A stretch of DNA of 51,702 nucleotides from an uncultured Chryseobacterium sp. (GCA_913777465.1 CAJYRQ010000087.1:1-51702), one strand, 5' to 3'. Positions 1 to 8,279 are shown, counted from the stretch's first letter. Numbers and translations: made by a program. Notes: generated from the letters alone by a model not told the origin.

Positions 1-228
1 AACAGGAACCTGAAAGATTTCATAGTGGATCTGCAACATTCCGTTGATCTGAAAAACAGGCTACCCGAAGGAATTTTATCTGTCGCCGAAAGCGGTATTT
101 ACAGCGAAGAAGATTTTAAATACCTCAAAGAAAAGGGCTTTGACGGATTTTTAATGGGCGAATACTTTATGAAAAATGAAAACCCGGGAAATAAATTCTC
201 TGAATTTGTTTCTAATGTAACAATATAA
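1..228 (+). CDS. trpC: Indole-3-glycerol-phosphate synthase, C-terminal part (cut by window edge)
   Basis: Tryptophan pathway enzyme that closes the indole ring of indole-3-glycerol phosphate. The open frame runs in from base 1 and shows the end of the (beta/alpha)8 barrel: NNRNL-like NRNLKDF at the edge, then SVAESGIYS and the phosphate-binding strand GFDGFLMGEYFM. The start lies outside the window. trpF begins about 36 bases after the stop, so this is the usual trpC-trpF order inside a trp operon. The identification rests on these motifs and on the neighbours. Confidence 0.92.
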   Translation, partial: NRNLKDFIVDLQHSVDLKNRLPEGILSVAESGIYSEEDFKYLKEKGFDGFLMGEYFMKNENPGNKFSEFVSNVTI

Positions 229-264
229 TAATTTACCAATATAGCAATGATGGAAAGCAAGCGA

Positions 265-897
265 ATGAAACTTAAAATCTGCGGATTGACCCGGATCGGG
301 CAGATTCAGGAACTGATTTTGATGGAAACCGATTTCCTGGGTTTTATTTTCTATGAAAAATCGCCGCGGTATGTACTGAATCACCTAACGTTGGAAGAAA
401 TTTCAATGATCGGCCATCAGGCAAAGGTCGGGGTTTTTGTAAATGAAAGTCCGGAAAAGATAGCAGAAACAGCAGATAAAGCAAAACTGGATTTTATTCA
501 GCTGCATGGTGACGAAGATGAATATTTTATGGCTGAACTGAGAAAAATGCTCAATCCTGAAACCGGAATTATTAAAGTCATCAGAATAGGAGATCAAAAG
601 CCGGATGAATTACAGAGAATAATCAACAATGGTAGGTCAATGGTCAATTACCTGTTGTTTGATACCGACTCCAAAGCGTTTGGAGGAACCGGGAAAACAT
701 TTGACTGGGATCTCCTGAACAAAATGGAAATCCCTCTCCCCTATTTTTTAAGCGGCGGGATTTCAGAAGAAAATATTGACCGCGTCGGAATACTGCATCA
801 AAAGCCTTTTGCTGTAGATATCAATTCTAAATTTGAAATAGGACCGGGTATGAAGGACGTAGAAAAAATAAAAAATTTTAAAAGTAAGATCCAGTAA
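265..897 (+). CDS. trpF: Phosphoribosylanthranilate isomerase
   Basis: Catalyses the Amadori rearrangement of N-(5-phosphoribosyl)anthranilate in tryptophan synthesis; cytoplasmic TIM barrel. The N-terminal KICGLT signature carries the catalytic Cys, IQLHGDE follows near the middle, LLFDTD and GGTGKTFDW carry the catalytic Asp region, and LSGGISEEN is the phosphate site. I chose the ATG at 265 because family members begin one to three residues before KICGLT; ATGs at 247 and 250 are in frame and would add five or six residues. About 210 residues is normal. Lies between trpC and an unrecognised operon gene. Confidence 0.93.
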   Translation: MKLKICGLTRIGQIQELILMETDFLGFIFYEKSPRYVLNHLTLEEISMIGHQAKVGVFVNESPEKIAETADKAKLDFIQLHGDEDEYFMAELRKMLNPETGIIKVIRIGDQKPDELQRIINNGRSMVNYLLFDTDSKAFGGTGKTFDWDLLNKMEIPLPYFLSGGISEENIDRVGILHQKPFAVDINSKFEIGPGMKDVEKIKNFKSKIQ

Positions 898-974
898 AGA
901 AAATTTTGAAGGAAGGCTTACAACAGAACTGGATAAAATCCGATTTATCCAATATTTAAAACACAAAAACAACA

Positions 975-1538
975 ATGAAAAAACATTATTCGAGGAAGCT
1001 GAAGCTTTTAAAATTCAGAAAGCCTGATTTTGATGGCATAGAAAGAAAAGTGTACCGGGTTTTATTTCCCTGCAAATTTAAAAATGAAAAAGTACGGCTG
1101 CTGCATGATTTTGTTTCAAAAAACGATGTCAACACAGATTATTGGTATCCGGAAGGTTTGCTGGGCGATTTTATTAGAATCATTAAAGACTTCACTCCGG
1201 AAGACATTCATTATTTTTTTGAAACCATCAACTTTTGGGACAGTTATCATTTGGTGGTGATCGCTGATAAACTGCTCGACAATCATGTAAAAGAAAGTGT
1301 GAAGTATGATTTCGGAACAGTATACTGCAAAATTTTCTGTCAGTATGAAAAATTTGATTCATATTATTTGGTTGATAATCTTGAAATGGCAATTAACAGG
1401 TATCATTCTAAACCGGATGTTATGCTGCTTATCGACCTTACGGCCAAAGTGCAATTATTATATAACCACCAAAGGATCGGAAAACAACAATTTGATTATA
1501 CCCTTTTATTAATAAAAAAATTACAAAATGAATTATAA
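975..1538 (+). CDS. Unrecognised 187-residue protein inside the trp operon
   Basis: I do not recognise this protein. It has a basic N-terminus ([16 protein letters not shown]), many aromatic residues, no signal peptide and no membrane segment, so it is probably cytoplasmic and helical. It starts 77 bases after trpF and its last 11 bases overlap the trpB start, so translation of trpB is probably coupled to it. That position means it is transcribed with the trp genes. A role in tryptophan synthesis (for example a subunit partner or a regulator) is only a guess from location. Confidence 0.8.
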   Translation: MKKHYSRKLKLLKFRKPDFDGIERKVYRVLFPCKFKNEKVRLLHDFVSKNDVNTDYWYPEGLLGDFIRIIKDFTPEDIHYFFETINFWDSYHLVVIADKLLDNHVKESVKYDFGTVYCKIFCQYEKFDSYYLVDNLEMAINRYHSKPDVMLLIDLTAKVQLLYNHQRIGKQQFDYTLLLIKKLQNEL

Positions 1539-2706
1539 AAACCCGGATGGAAACGGATATTACGGAGAATTCGGAGGGGCATTTATCCCCGAGATGCTGT
1601 ATCCGAATGTAGAAGAATTACAGAAAAGCTACATCGAGATTATTGAATCGGAGGATTTCCGGCAGGAATACGAGGAGCTGCTGAAAAATTATGTCGGCCG
1701 TGCGACACCCCTGTATTTTTCGAGGAATTTAAGCCAGAAATACCGCACCAAAATATATCTAAAGCGGGAAGACCTCAACCATACCGGAGCCCATAAGATC
1801 AACAATGCTTTGGGACAGGTTTTATTGGCGAAACGGCTTGGAAAAAACAGGATTATTGCAGAAACCGGTGCCGGGCAACACGGCGTGGCCACCGCAACGG
1901 CCTGCGCGTTGCTGGGACTGGAATGCATCGTCTATATGGGAGAAGTCGATATCCAGCGCCAGGCCCCAAATGTAGCGCGGATGAAAATGCTTGGGGCAAA
2001 AGTCGTTCCCGCCACTTCAGGTTCGAAAACCCTGAAAGACGCGGTGAATGAAGCTTTACGAGACTGGATCAACAATCCCGTAACCACCCATTATGTAATC
2101 GGAAGTGTGGTCGGTCCACACCCTTTCCCGGATCTGGTGGCAAGATTTCAGAGCATCATTTCAAAGGAAATCAAAGAACAGCTTTTGGAGCAGGCCGGGC
2201 GGGAAAATCCGGACTATGTGATTGCCTGTGTCGGCGGCGGAAGCAACGCAGCGGGAACCTTTTACCATTTCGTGAACGAGGCAGACGTCAGAATCATTGC
2301 GGCTGAAGCCGGAGGTTTCGGCGTGGACTCCGGGAAATCGGCCGCGACGACCTTTCTTGGAACATTAGGCGTTTTACATGGCAGCAAAAGCCTGGTAATG
2401 CAGACGCCGGACGGACAGGTGATCGAACCGCACTCCATTTCCGCAGGACTGGATTATCCGGGAATCGGACCCTTCCACGCCAATCTGTTCATGGAAAAAC
2501 GCGCTGAGTTTTTCAGCATTACGGATGACGAAGCATTACGGTCGGCCTTTGAACTCACCAAACTGGAGGGGATCATCCCTGCACTGGAAAGCGCCCATGC
2601 CCTGGCTGTTTTAGATAAAAAAGAGTTTGACGAAAACGATATTGTAGTGATTTGCCTGAGCGGCCGCGGTGATAAGGATATGGAAACGTATCTGAAAAAT
2701 TTGTAA
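1528..2706 (+). CDS. trpB: Tryptophan synthase beta chain
   Basis: PLP enzyme that joins indole and L-serine to make tryptophan, in an alpha2-beta2 complex with TrpA. The 392 residues are full length. The PLP lysine is K90 in the HTGAHKINN motif; the phosphate-binding loop [10 protein letters not shown] is near residue 235; HPFPD and the C-terminal CLSGRGDKD are typical TrpB1. The start overlaps the end of the preceding gene by 11 bases. trpA follows after 95 bases that contain a hairpin. Confidence 0.98.
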   Translation: MNYKNPDGNGYYGEFGGAFIPEMLYPNVEELQKSYIEIIESEDFRQEYEELLKNYVGRATPLYFSRNLSQKYRTKIYLKREDLNHTGAHKINNALGQVLLAKRLGKNRIIAETGAGQHGVATATACALLGLECIVYMGEVDIQRQAPNVARMKMLGAKVVPATSGSKTLKDAVNEALRDWINNPVTTHYVIGSVVGPHPFPDLVARFQSIISKEIKEQLLEQAGRENPDYVIACVGGGSNAAGTFYHFVNEADVRIIAAEAGGFGVDSGKSAATTFLGTLGVLHGSKSLVMQTPDGQVIEPHSISAGLDYPGIGPFHANLFMEKRAEFFSITDDEALRSAFELTKLEGIIPALESAHALAVLDKKEFDENDIVVICLSGRGDKDMETYLKNL

Positions 2707-2723
2707 AACGTAAAAAGTATGAC

Positions 2724-2770
2724 TGTAAAAAGTATGATGATGCAAATACATGGTAATTATACTTTTTACA
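2724..2770 (+). repeat. Hairpin and direct repeat between trpB and trpA
   Basis: A perfect 12-bp inverted repeat, TGTAAAAAGTAT (2724-2735) and ATACTTTTTACA (2759-2770), encloses a 23-nt loop. An extra GTAAAAAGTATGA copy lies just upstream at 2710-2722. It sits inside the operon, so it may tune trpB/trpA levels or protect the transcript, or it may be one of the stuttering spacer repeats seen elsewhere in this window. Confidence 0.6.
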
Positions 2771-2801
2771 TGATACAATAATACATTGTACATTCAGCAT
2801 T

Positions 2802-3536
2802 ATGAAAAAATTAAACATCTACTTTACCGCAGGAGTTCCGCAACTGGAAGATACTGCAGATATTATAAGACTGATTCAAGATTCCGGAGCGGACATGATG
2901 GAAATCGGGATGCCGTATTCGGATCCGGTGGCGGACGGACCGGTTATCCAGCAGGCCCATGAACGCGCCCTGCAAAACGGAATGACCATTGAAAAACTGT
3001 TTACCCAGCTGAAATCCGTTAAAAATGAAATCACCGTTCCTGTGATATTAATGGGGTATATCAATCCTGTTCTGAGCTTCGGCTTTGAGAATTTCTGCCG
3101 GGAATGTTCGGAAAGCGGGGTTTCAGGACTGATTATTCCCGATTTACCGCCGATCGAATTTGAGAAAAAATACCGGGACGTTTTAAATCAGTACCAACTG
3201 AATTTCACCTTTCTGGTCACTCCCGAGACATCGGATGAAAGGATTCTGTACCTGGATTCTTTAAGCTCGGGATTTCTGTACGCCGTCAGTTCCTCATCCA
3301 CCACAGGAAATGAAAATACGGTTCTGAAAAACGAAAGCTACCTTTCAAGACTGGCCGCGCTTCCGCTAGAAAATCCGGTGATGATCGGTTTCGGCATTAA
3401 ATCCAGGGAAGATTTTGAAAACGTGACGGAAAAAGCAGCCGGCGGAATTATCGGAACTGCGTTCGTGAATGTCCTTTTACAGCATGAAGACTGGAAGAAC
3501 AAAGCCGCTGATTTCATCCGTTCCATTAACGGCTAA
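2802..3536 (+). CDS. trpA: Tryptophan synthase alpha chain
   Basis: Cleaves indole-3-glycerol phosphate to indole and glyceraldehyde 3-phosphate and channels indole to TrpB. The catalytic pair is visible: Glu34 in MEIGMPYSD and Asp45 in PVADGP, followed by QQAHERAL. The C-terminal phosphate sites GFGIKSRE and GGIIGTAFV are present. At 244 residues it is slightly shorter than the E. coli protein, which is usual in Bacteroidetes. Last gene of the trp operon; lipB follows 32 bases later with its own promoter-like box. Confidence 0.97.
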   Translation: MKKLNIYFTAGVPQLEDTADIIRLIQDSGADMMEIGMPYSDPVADGPVIQQAHERALQNGMTIEKLFTQLKSVKNEITVPVILMGYINPVLSFGFENFCRECSESGVSGLIIPDLPPIEFEKKYRDVLNQYQLNFTFLVTPETSDERILYLDSLSSGFLYAVSSSSTTGNENTVLKNESYLSRLAALPLENPVMIGFGIKSREDFENVTEKAAGGIIGTAFVNVLLQHEDWKNKAADFIRSING

Positions 3537-3543
3537 AAATCAC

Positions 3544-3551
3544 TAAATTTG
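3544..3551 (+). promoter_or_regulatory. Promoter -7 box of lipB
   Basis: TAAATTTG fits the Bacteroidetes -7 consensus TAnnTTTG and ends 17 bases before the lipB ATG, predicting a very short leader. No clear -33 TTG was found at the right spacing. Confidence 0.45.
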
Positions 3552-3568
3552 TACAGTCAAAAAAGGAT

Positions 3569-4303
3569 ATGAATACCATTCAGAATAAAACCGTCGCATT
3601 TGAAGATTTAGGAACCCGGGATTACCAGTCGGCCTGGGATTACCAGGAGTCGCTGATGAAGAACATCATTGATCTTAAAATCAGAAACCGTGATCTTCCT
3701 GCCGGGGAGCATCTGGCAACGCCCAACCATTTTTTACTGGTGGAACACCCGCACGTTTATACGCTGGGCAAAAGCGGCCACGAAGAAAATATGCTGGCCG
3801 GAATCGATAAACTGAAGGAAATCGATGCTACTTTTGTGAAAGTCAACCGCGGCGGCGATATTACCTATCACGGTTACGGGCAGATTGTCGGCTATCCGAT
3901 CCTGGACCTGGAGAATTTCTTTACCGATATCCACAAATACATGCGGAACCTGGAGGAAGTTATCATCCGCACCATTGCCGAATACGGCCTTAAAGGTGAA
4001 CGTTCCCCGGGTGAAACCGGCGTCTGGCTGGATGTGGGAAAACCGTACGCCCGGAAAATCTGCGCGATGGGCGTAAAAGCGTCCCGCTGGGTAACGCTGC
4101 ACGGTTTTGCGCTGAATGTAAACACCGATATGCGGTATTTCGAATACATCATTCCGTGCGGGATCAGAGACAAGCAGGTGACTTCGCTGAAAAGGGAGCT
4201 TGAAAGGGAACTGACGCCTGAGGAAATGGAAGAACTCAAAGCGAAAATCCGGAAGCATTTTGAGCAGGTTTTCGAAGCGGAACTTCAATTCACTAGCTTA
4301 TAG
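3569..4303 (+). CDS. lipB: Lipoyl(octanoyl) transferase LipB
   Basis: Transfers octanoate from acyl-carrier protein to lipoyl domains of 2-oxoacid dehydrogenases and the glycine cleavage system; cytoplasmic. The substrate-binding motif RGGDITYHGYGQ is at 94-105. The catalytic dyad is Lys163 (in RKICAMG) and Cys197 (in IIPCGI). HGFALNVN near 179-185 is also characteristic. Normal length at 244 residues. A strong terminator follows at 4350. The N-terminal 20 residues are longer than in E. coli LipB but align with family members from Bacteroidetes as I remember them. Confidence 0.96.
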   Translation: MNTIQNKTVAFEDLGTRDYQSAWDYQESLMKNIIDLKIRNRDLPAGEHLATPNHFLLVEHPHVYTLGKSGHEENMLAGIDKLKEIDATFVKVNRGGDITYHGYGQIVGYPILDLENFFTDIHKYMRNLEEVIIRTIAEYGLKGERSPGETGVWLDVGKPYARKICAMGVKASRWVTLHGFALNVNTDMRYFEYIIPCGIRDKQVTSLKRELERELTPEEMEELKAKIRKHFEQVFEAELQFTSL

Positions 4304-4349
4304 CAACAGCATCAGATGATTTTAAAATTCTCTGATTTCATCAATACTC

Positions 4350-4380
4350 ATCCCGTCATCTGTATGACGGGATAATTTTT
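4350..4380 (+). terminator. Intrinsic terminator after lipB
   Basis: Perfect 10-bp stem ATCCCGTCAT / ATGACGGGAT with loop CTGT, followed by AATTTTTT. It separates lipB from the serine hydrolase gene. Confidence 0.85.
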
Positions 4381-4423
4381 TACCCTGTTCATCATTTTTA
4401 AGGCAGGATTGAATTATTAATTT

Positions 4424-4431
4424 TATTTTTG
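4424..4431 (+). promoter_or_regulatory. Promoter -7 box of the serine hydrolase gene
   Basis: TATTTTTG fits TAnnTTTG and lies 18 bases before the ATG at 4450, just after the lipB terminator. Confidence 0.45.
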
Positions 4432-4449
4432 CCGCTTAAATAAAACTTA

Positions 4450-5481
4450 ATGACACGGACCTTCAGATGCCTCTGCCTTTTCCTATTTTTATCCTTCGTC
4501 AACGCCTTTGCCCAGAGCCCATATATTTTTGAGATCGACAGCCTGATCAGTACTAGAAACCCCAGGAATTTCAACGGTGTAATCCTGATTACCAAAAAAG
4601 GGAAAATACAATATTCGAGAGCTTACGGAATTAAAGACATCTACAATCCGGCTCCGCTGAAAATGGACGACCCGTTCGAAATTATGTCGAATACCAAACA
4701 GATCACGGCCGTTCTATTGCTGCAGGAAGCGGAAAAAGGAAAAATCGATCTTCAGTCTCCTGTCGGCAGGTATCTGGATGACCTTACCCAACCGTGGGCG
4801 GATTCCGTTACCATTCATCAGCTGCTGAACCATACCCACGGAATTACAGATCTTAATAAACCTTTGGCATTTAAACCCGGATCGGATTTTAGATACGGCA
4901 ATCTTTCCACTATTCTTTTAGGAAAAATCATCGAAAAAGTATCGGGACAATCCTATAAATCAACAGCCGAAAATTTATTCCGGAAATTGGGTATGAATGA
5001 TACTTTTTTCTATTCGAAAGATGGCAACAGAAAACCGGTAACCGGACAGATGGCCGACCGTAATGTGTTCAGCGCAGTTGAAGAATCTTTTATTACGGAC
5101 GAAAACCTGCCGGCAGACGGTGTCGTTACAACAGCGAAAGACCTTTCGATATGGAATGAAGCCCTTCACAAAGGAAAAATCCTGACTCCTGAGATGTATG
5201 GGCTAATGACAACTCCATCAGCCATGTCTCAGCATGATGTCTTCGGGAAAGAAAAAACAGGCTACGGTTACAATATCAGAATAGTAAACGATCAGGAAAT
5301 ACCCTACTACGGGCATACGGGTCTTGGCGACGGCTTTACTTCGCTTAACATCTATTTTCCCGAAAGCGAGGTGAGCCTGATTATTCTGGAAAACCAGATG
5401 AATGAAAACAGTGATCTGTATTATTACTTTGAAAAAGAAATCAAAAACATCATTTTAAGCAGTAATCTGGTAAAAGAATAA
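4450..5481 (+). CDS. Exported serine hydrolase, beta-lactamase / DD-peptidase family
   Basis: Class C beta-lactamase-like fold (penicillin-binding protein type serine hydrolase). Residues 1-21 form a signal peptide ending AFA-Q, so it acts in the periplasm or outside. The catalytic SxxK is SNTK (Ser80, Lys83), the second motif is YGN at 149-151, and the KTG equivalent is HTG at 289-291. The HTG variant and 343-residue length suit esterase or D-aminopeptidase-like members better than a resistance beta-lactamase. The substrate cannot be named. Monocistronic, between a terminator and a long AT-rich spacer. Confidence 0.85.
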   Translation: MTRTFRCLCLFLFLSFVNAFAQSPYIFEIDSLISTRNPRNFNGVILITKKGKIQYSRAYGIKDIYNPAPLKMDDPFEIMSNTKQITAVLLLQEAEKGKIDLQSPVGRYLDDLTQPWADSVTIHQLLNHTHGITDLNKPLAFKPGSDFRYGNLSTILLGKIIEKVSGQSYKSTAENLFRKLGMNDTFFYSKDGNRKPVTGQMADRNVFSAVEESFITDENLPADGVVTTAKDLSIWNEALHKGKILTPEMYGLMTTPSAMSQHDVFGKEKTGYGYNIRIVNDQEIPYYGHTGLGDGFTSLNIYFPESEVSLIILENQMNENSDLYYYFEKEIKNIILSSNLVKE

Positions 5482-5710
5482 TTGATTAGCACCTTTTAAA
5501 AACCGGTGCCCCCTCAAAACTTTCCGCCTTCTGCGCTTCTTGTTATCCCTTTAAATAACAGTAATTTACCTGTATTCCGCGAAATATTCGGCATCCGGTT
5601 ATTTTTCAACAAAAATATTTTTTGTATTCATTTTTTTTATTACATTTAATATCACAAAACAGTGAACTAATAAACAGGTTCACTACATATTAACTAAACA
5701 AAATAAAACT

Positions 5711-6664
5711 ATGAAACAACTTCTGTTATCCATGATGGCATTTGTGACCATTGCGTCCTTCAATGCCTGTGCAGATTCAAATGCCGGCCAGGATCCTGTG
5801 CCTGCAAAAGAATTCAGTGAAAATGTCCAAAACTTCGGAAGAACGGTTCCGGTAACGATGGAAAAAGAAAACGGCAAATACCGGGTGAACTTTATCATTA
5901 CCGCCCAGAATTTTGAAATCCGGGACAGCCAGGAGAATCAGGAATACATCTCCATGATCCGGGAGGCGGTAAAAAACGAGACGCCCATCCATGTTTTCCT
6001 CAAAGCCAATACCCTGGAAATCGTAAAGGTCGATCAACCGACCGATGAAGACATCCGCTATTTCAAATCCCTGCTTACCAAAGAAACCGGTACGGAAACA
6101 CAGAAAGCCGTAAGTGTAATTCCGAACCAGGCTACGCTGACCAGCCTTTTCAACCAGATCAAAAATCAATCCTGCGGTACATCCACCGCCTCTTCTCCGT
6201 GCATTACCTTCAGATATGCGGTTGACGGCTGCTATGCCCGAGCCCATAAGATGAGACAGATTCTCCTGAATGCCGGCTACGACTGTGAAAAACAGTTTGT
6301 TTACGGAAACCTGAGAGCTTCCACCGGTACCTGCTGCGTATCTTGGGGCTACCATGTGGCCATATTGGTAAGCTTTAGAAACGCTTCGGGAGTTGTTGAA
6401 AAAAGGATCATCGACCCTTCCCTGTTCACCAGCGGACCGGTAACGGACACTGCCTGGAGAAATGCCTGTGTGAATACGAGCTGCGGGTCTGCATCTGCCT
6501 CGTCTTATGCGAACACCGCCGGAACGGTCTACTACAGAAGCCCATCGGGATCGTTATTGTATGACAACAATTATGTGAATACCAATTGTGTACTGACTAC
6601 TTTCGCTTCTCTTTCCGGATGCTCACCAAGTCCGGCACCAAGCGTATCAAGCTGTGGATTTTAA
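5711..6664 (+). CDS. Protein-glutaminase, prepro form
   Basis: Secreted enzyme that deamidates glutamine side chains in folded proteins (EC 3.5.1.44). The last 185 residues follow the Chryseobacterium proteolyticum enzyme almost residue for residue as I remember it, for example NQIKNQSCGT, GCYARAHKMRQ, DTAWRNACVN and the end SSCGF. The catalytic triad is Cys174, His215 and Asp235, equal to mature Cys42, His83 and Asp103. Residues 1-20 are a signal peptide (FNAC could also be a lipobox). Residues 22-132 are the inhibitory propeptide. Mature protein would begin near residue 133. No protease gene to process it is adjacent. Own terminator at 6680. Confidence 0.93.
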   Translation: MKQLLLSMMAFVTIASFNACADSNAGQDPVPAKEFSENVQNFGRTVPVTMEKENGKYRVNFIITAQNFEIRDSQENQEYISMIREAVKNETPIHVFLKANTLEIVKVDQPTDEDIRYFKSLLTKETGTETQKAVSVIPNQATLTSLFNQIKNQSCGTSTASSPCITFRYAVDGCYARAHKMRQILLNAGYDCEKQFVYGNLRASTGTCCVSWGYHVAILVSFRNASGVVEKRIIDPSLFTSGPVTDTAWRNACVNTSCGSASASSYANTAGTVYYRSPSGSLLYDNNYVNTNCVLTTFASLSGCSPSPAPSVSSCGF

Positions 6665-6679
6665 TGAAAAATATAATAG

Positions 6680-6710
6680 AGCTCCTGTATTTTGCAGGAG
6701 CTTTTAATTT
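6680..6710 (+). terminator. Intrinsic terminator after the protein-glutaminase gene
   Basis: Stem AGCTCCTG / CAGGAGCT with a 7-nt loop and a T-rich tail. The tail runs directly into the left end of the repeat element at 6704. Confidence 0.85.
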
Positions 6711-7041
6711 AACGTGAATCCGATAGTATTTATTTTATTTTCAATAATTTAAACCCGCGGTATAAATTACTCAGCCCTGAATGGGCGTAATCATTAAACA
6801 AATGGTGTCGTGCAGATAAGCCTGCGGGATTTCATTATTTCTTCTTCATCTCAATAAATAGGTTTCGCCCCTTCAGGGCTCATTGCTGTCGGGTGCTTTC
6901 TTTAAACCACGGGTTTCACCTGGGGATATGATCATGGTGCCCCTATGGGGCGGATTCACCTGCTGTTCTTTTAGTTATATTTCATGTGAAGGCTTTCAAA
7001 AATATTAATCTGATCCCTTCTCCGAATTCACGTTAAATTAA
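6704..7041. repeat. MITE-like element 1 with 20-bp terminal inverted repeats
   Basis: A 338-bp gene-free segment. The left end TTAATTTAACGTGAATCCGA (6704-6723) and the reverse complement of the right end (7022-7041) agree at 18 of 20 positions. The interior holds GC-rich REP-like hairpins (see 6754-6952). No coding frame of note. It is a non-autonomous repeat by structure; copies elsewhere in the genome would have to be found to prove it. Confidence 0.6.
6754..6952. repeat. REP-like palindromic cluster
   Basis: Two halves in inverted orientation: CCCGCGGT...CAGCCCTGAATGGGCG (6754-6787) and CGCCCCTTCAGGGCT...ACCACGGG (6866-6913). They are followed by GCCCCTATGGGGC (6939-6951). Short hairpins of the GCCCTGAAGGGGC type recur in Bacteroidetes intergenic DNA. 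A similar CGTCCCTCCGGGAT lies at 7198-7211. Confidence 0.55.
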
Positions 7042-7050
7042 CGTGAATTC
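7024..7050. repeat. 27-bp near-perfect palindrome at the junction of two repeat elements
   Basis: Arms GAATTCACGTTAA and TTAACGTGAATTC pair perfectly around a single central base. It is formed by the right end of element 1 and the left end of element 2 placed head to head. Confidence 0.8.
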
Positions 7051-7421
7051 AACCCTATCAAAATCATATTCAGACATTTATTTAATTTAAAGATAAGATT
7101 AATACTGATTCAGTAAGGATTATGAATGGAATGCCTCTGAATAAAAGGAGTAACAATTCACGCTTCTGACAGGATTTTGTCCTATCCTATAATAAGCCGT
7201 CCCTCCGGGATTTTAAAACAATATAAATGAGACCTTGTTTTAAAAATAAACTAAGATTGTTTTATTCAGGATTAAATAAAAACTTCCATTGATAGAATGA
7301 CAATATGTTCAGTTTGATGATCAAGGCTTCCAAAACTATTCCTGAAAGGAGAGACTTTCGGTATTGGCTTCCCTCTTCCAGCCTGTTAACTCCTGTTCTT
7401 CTTTGAGTTCACATTAATTTA
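7033..7421. repeat. MITE-like element 2
   Basis: Left end TTAAATTAACGTGAATTC (7033-7050). Right end GAGTTCACATTAATTTA (7405-7421) is its reverse complement with two mismatches. The 389-bp interior is AT-rich and non-coding. Near the right end it holds CTTCCCTCTTCCAGCC, a stutter that also ends a related copy at 11539-11580. The remaining 7422-7540 is plain AT-rich DNA. Confidence 0.5.
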
Positions 7422-7546
7422 CTAAACTTCCGGGATCAAGCTCCTCCTTTTTTATTCCCCTCTTTTTCAACCGCTTATTCTATATTTATTTAAAAGAATC
7501 TTAAACTTAATAGACCAAAGAAATAATCCATTTAGATAAATTTAAC

Positions 7547-7573
7547 AAAATTAAATTGTACACAATTCAATTT
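7547..7573 (+). promoter_or_regulatory. OhrR-type operator
   Basis: The core AATTGTACACAATT (7554-7567) is a perfect 6-2-6 dyad, flanked by AATTAA and CAATTTG half-sites. This resembles the TACAATT/AAATTGTA OhrR box of Bacillus and Xanthomonas as I recall it. It overlaps the -33 TTG of the promoter, a position suited to repression by the OhrR encoded at 8280. Confidence 0.65.
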
Positions 7574-7578
7574 GGCAA

Positions 7579-7586
7579 TATCTTTG
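7579..7586 (+). promoter_or_regulatory. Promoter -7 box of the nitroreductase-ohrR-ohr operon
   Basis: TATCTTTG matches TAnnTTTG exactly. The TTG at 7556-7558 lies 20 bases upstream as a -33 element. Predicted start of transcription near 7592, giving a leader of about 27 bases. Confidence 0.65.
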
Positions 7587-7618
7587 CAACATAAAATTCA
7601 ACAAAAAAATTTAACAAC

Positions 7619-8251
7619 ATGTCATTAATAGAAGATTTAAACTGGAGACACGCGGTAAAAGCTTATGATCCGTCCAAAAAAGTATCGGAAGAAGATTTAA
7701 ATAAAATCCTGGAGTCGGCGAGGCTTGCCCCTACTTCATCCGGACTGCAGCCTTTCCGTGTTATCGTAGTGGAAAATCAGGAATTAAAAGAAAAAATGGT
7801 TCAGGGCGCGTTGAATCCGGAAGTGATGAGAGATTCTTCCCACGTATTGGTCTTTGCCGCCTGGGACAGCTATTCCGATGAAAAAATCGACAAGGTGTAT
7901 GACCATCATACCGATGTAAGAGATTTACCTAGAGGCCGTTTTTCAAGCTATACCGACAAGATCAAGGAGATGTACGGAGCACAGACTCCTGAAGAACATT
8001 TTGCCCATACCGCCAGACAAACCTATATTGCCCTAGGATTGGCAATGGCTCAGGCTGCCGAACTTAAAGTAGATACGACTCCCGCGGAAGGTTTCAGCAA
8101 TGAAGTGGTAGATGAAATTTTAGGATTAAGAAAACTGGGATTAAAAAGTGTAAGTTTACTGTACATCGGCTACCGTGACGAAAAGAACGACTGGCTTTCC
8201 CACATGAAGAAAGTGAGAATTCCGATGGAGGAATTTATCATTAAAATGTAA
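7619..8251 (+). CDS. NAD(P)H-dependent oxidoreductase, nitroreductase (NfsB-like) family
   Basis: FMN flavoenzyme that reduces nitro compounds, quinones or similar electrophiles with NAD(P)H; cytoplasmic homodimer. The N-terminal WRHAVKAYDP is the FMN phosphate-binding region, followed by ARLAPTSSGLQPFRV; the C-terminal part has LGLAMAQAAELK and GLRKLGLKSVSLLYIGYRDE. 210 residues is normal. First gene of an operon with ohrR and ohr behind an OhrR-like operator, so I infer induction by organic peroxides or electrophiles. The physiological substrate is unknown. Confidence 0.9.
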   Translation: MSLIEDLNWRHAVKAYDPSKKVSEEDLNKILESARLAPTSSGLQPFRVIVVENQELKEKMVQGALNPEVMRDSSHVLVFAAWDSYSDEKIDKVYDHHTDVRDLPRGRFSSYTDKIKEMYGAQTPEEHFAHTARQTYIALGLAMAQAAELKVDTTPAEGFSNEVVDEILGLRKLGLKSVSLLYIGYRDEKNDWLSHMKKVRIPMEEFIIKM

Positions 8252-8279
8252 AAAAATTCAACTTTCAGTTTCAGAAATT

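Noticed and set aside
3734-4288. 184-codon open frame on the minus strand over lipB
   Set aside because: Antisense shadow of a clearly conserved gene; no family motif and low-complexity FRFE-type composition.
4450-5481. Class C beta-lactamase resistance gene
   Set aside because: The KTG motif is HTG and the overall sequence fits general serine hydrolases; no resistance context.
5777-6355. 192-codon minus-strand frame over the protein-glutaminase gene
   Set aside because: Opposite strand of a certain gene, no recognisable domain.
6665-7618. CRISPR array or tRNA cluster in the long gene-free gap
   Set aside because: No regularly spaced identical repeats and no cloverleaf or GGTTCGAATCC-like T-arm; the structure is MITE/REP-like.
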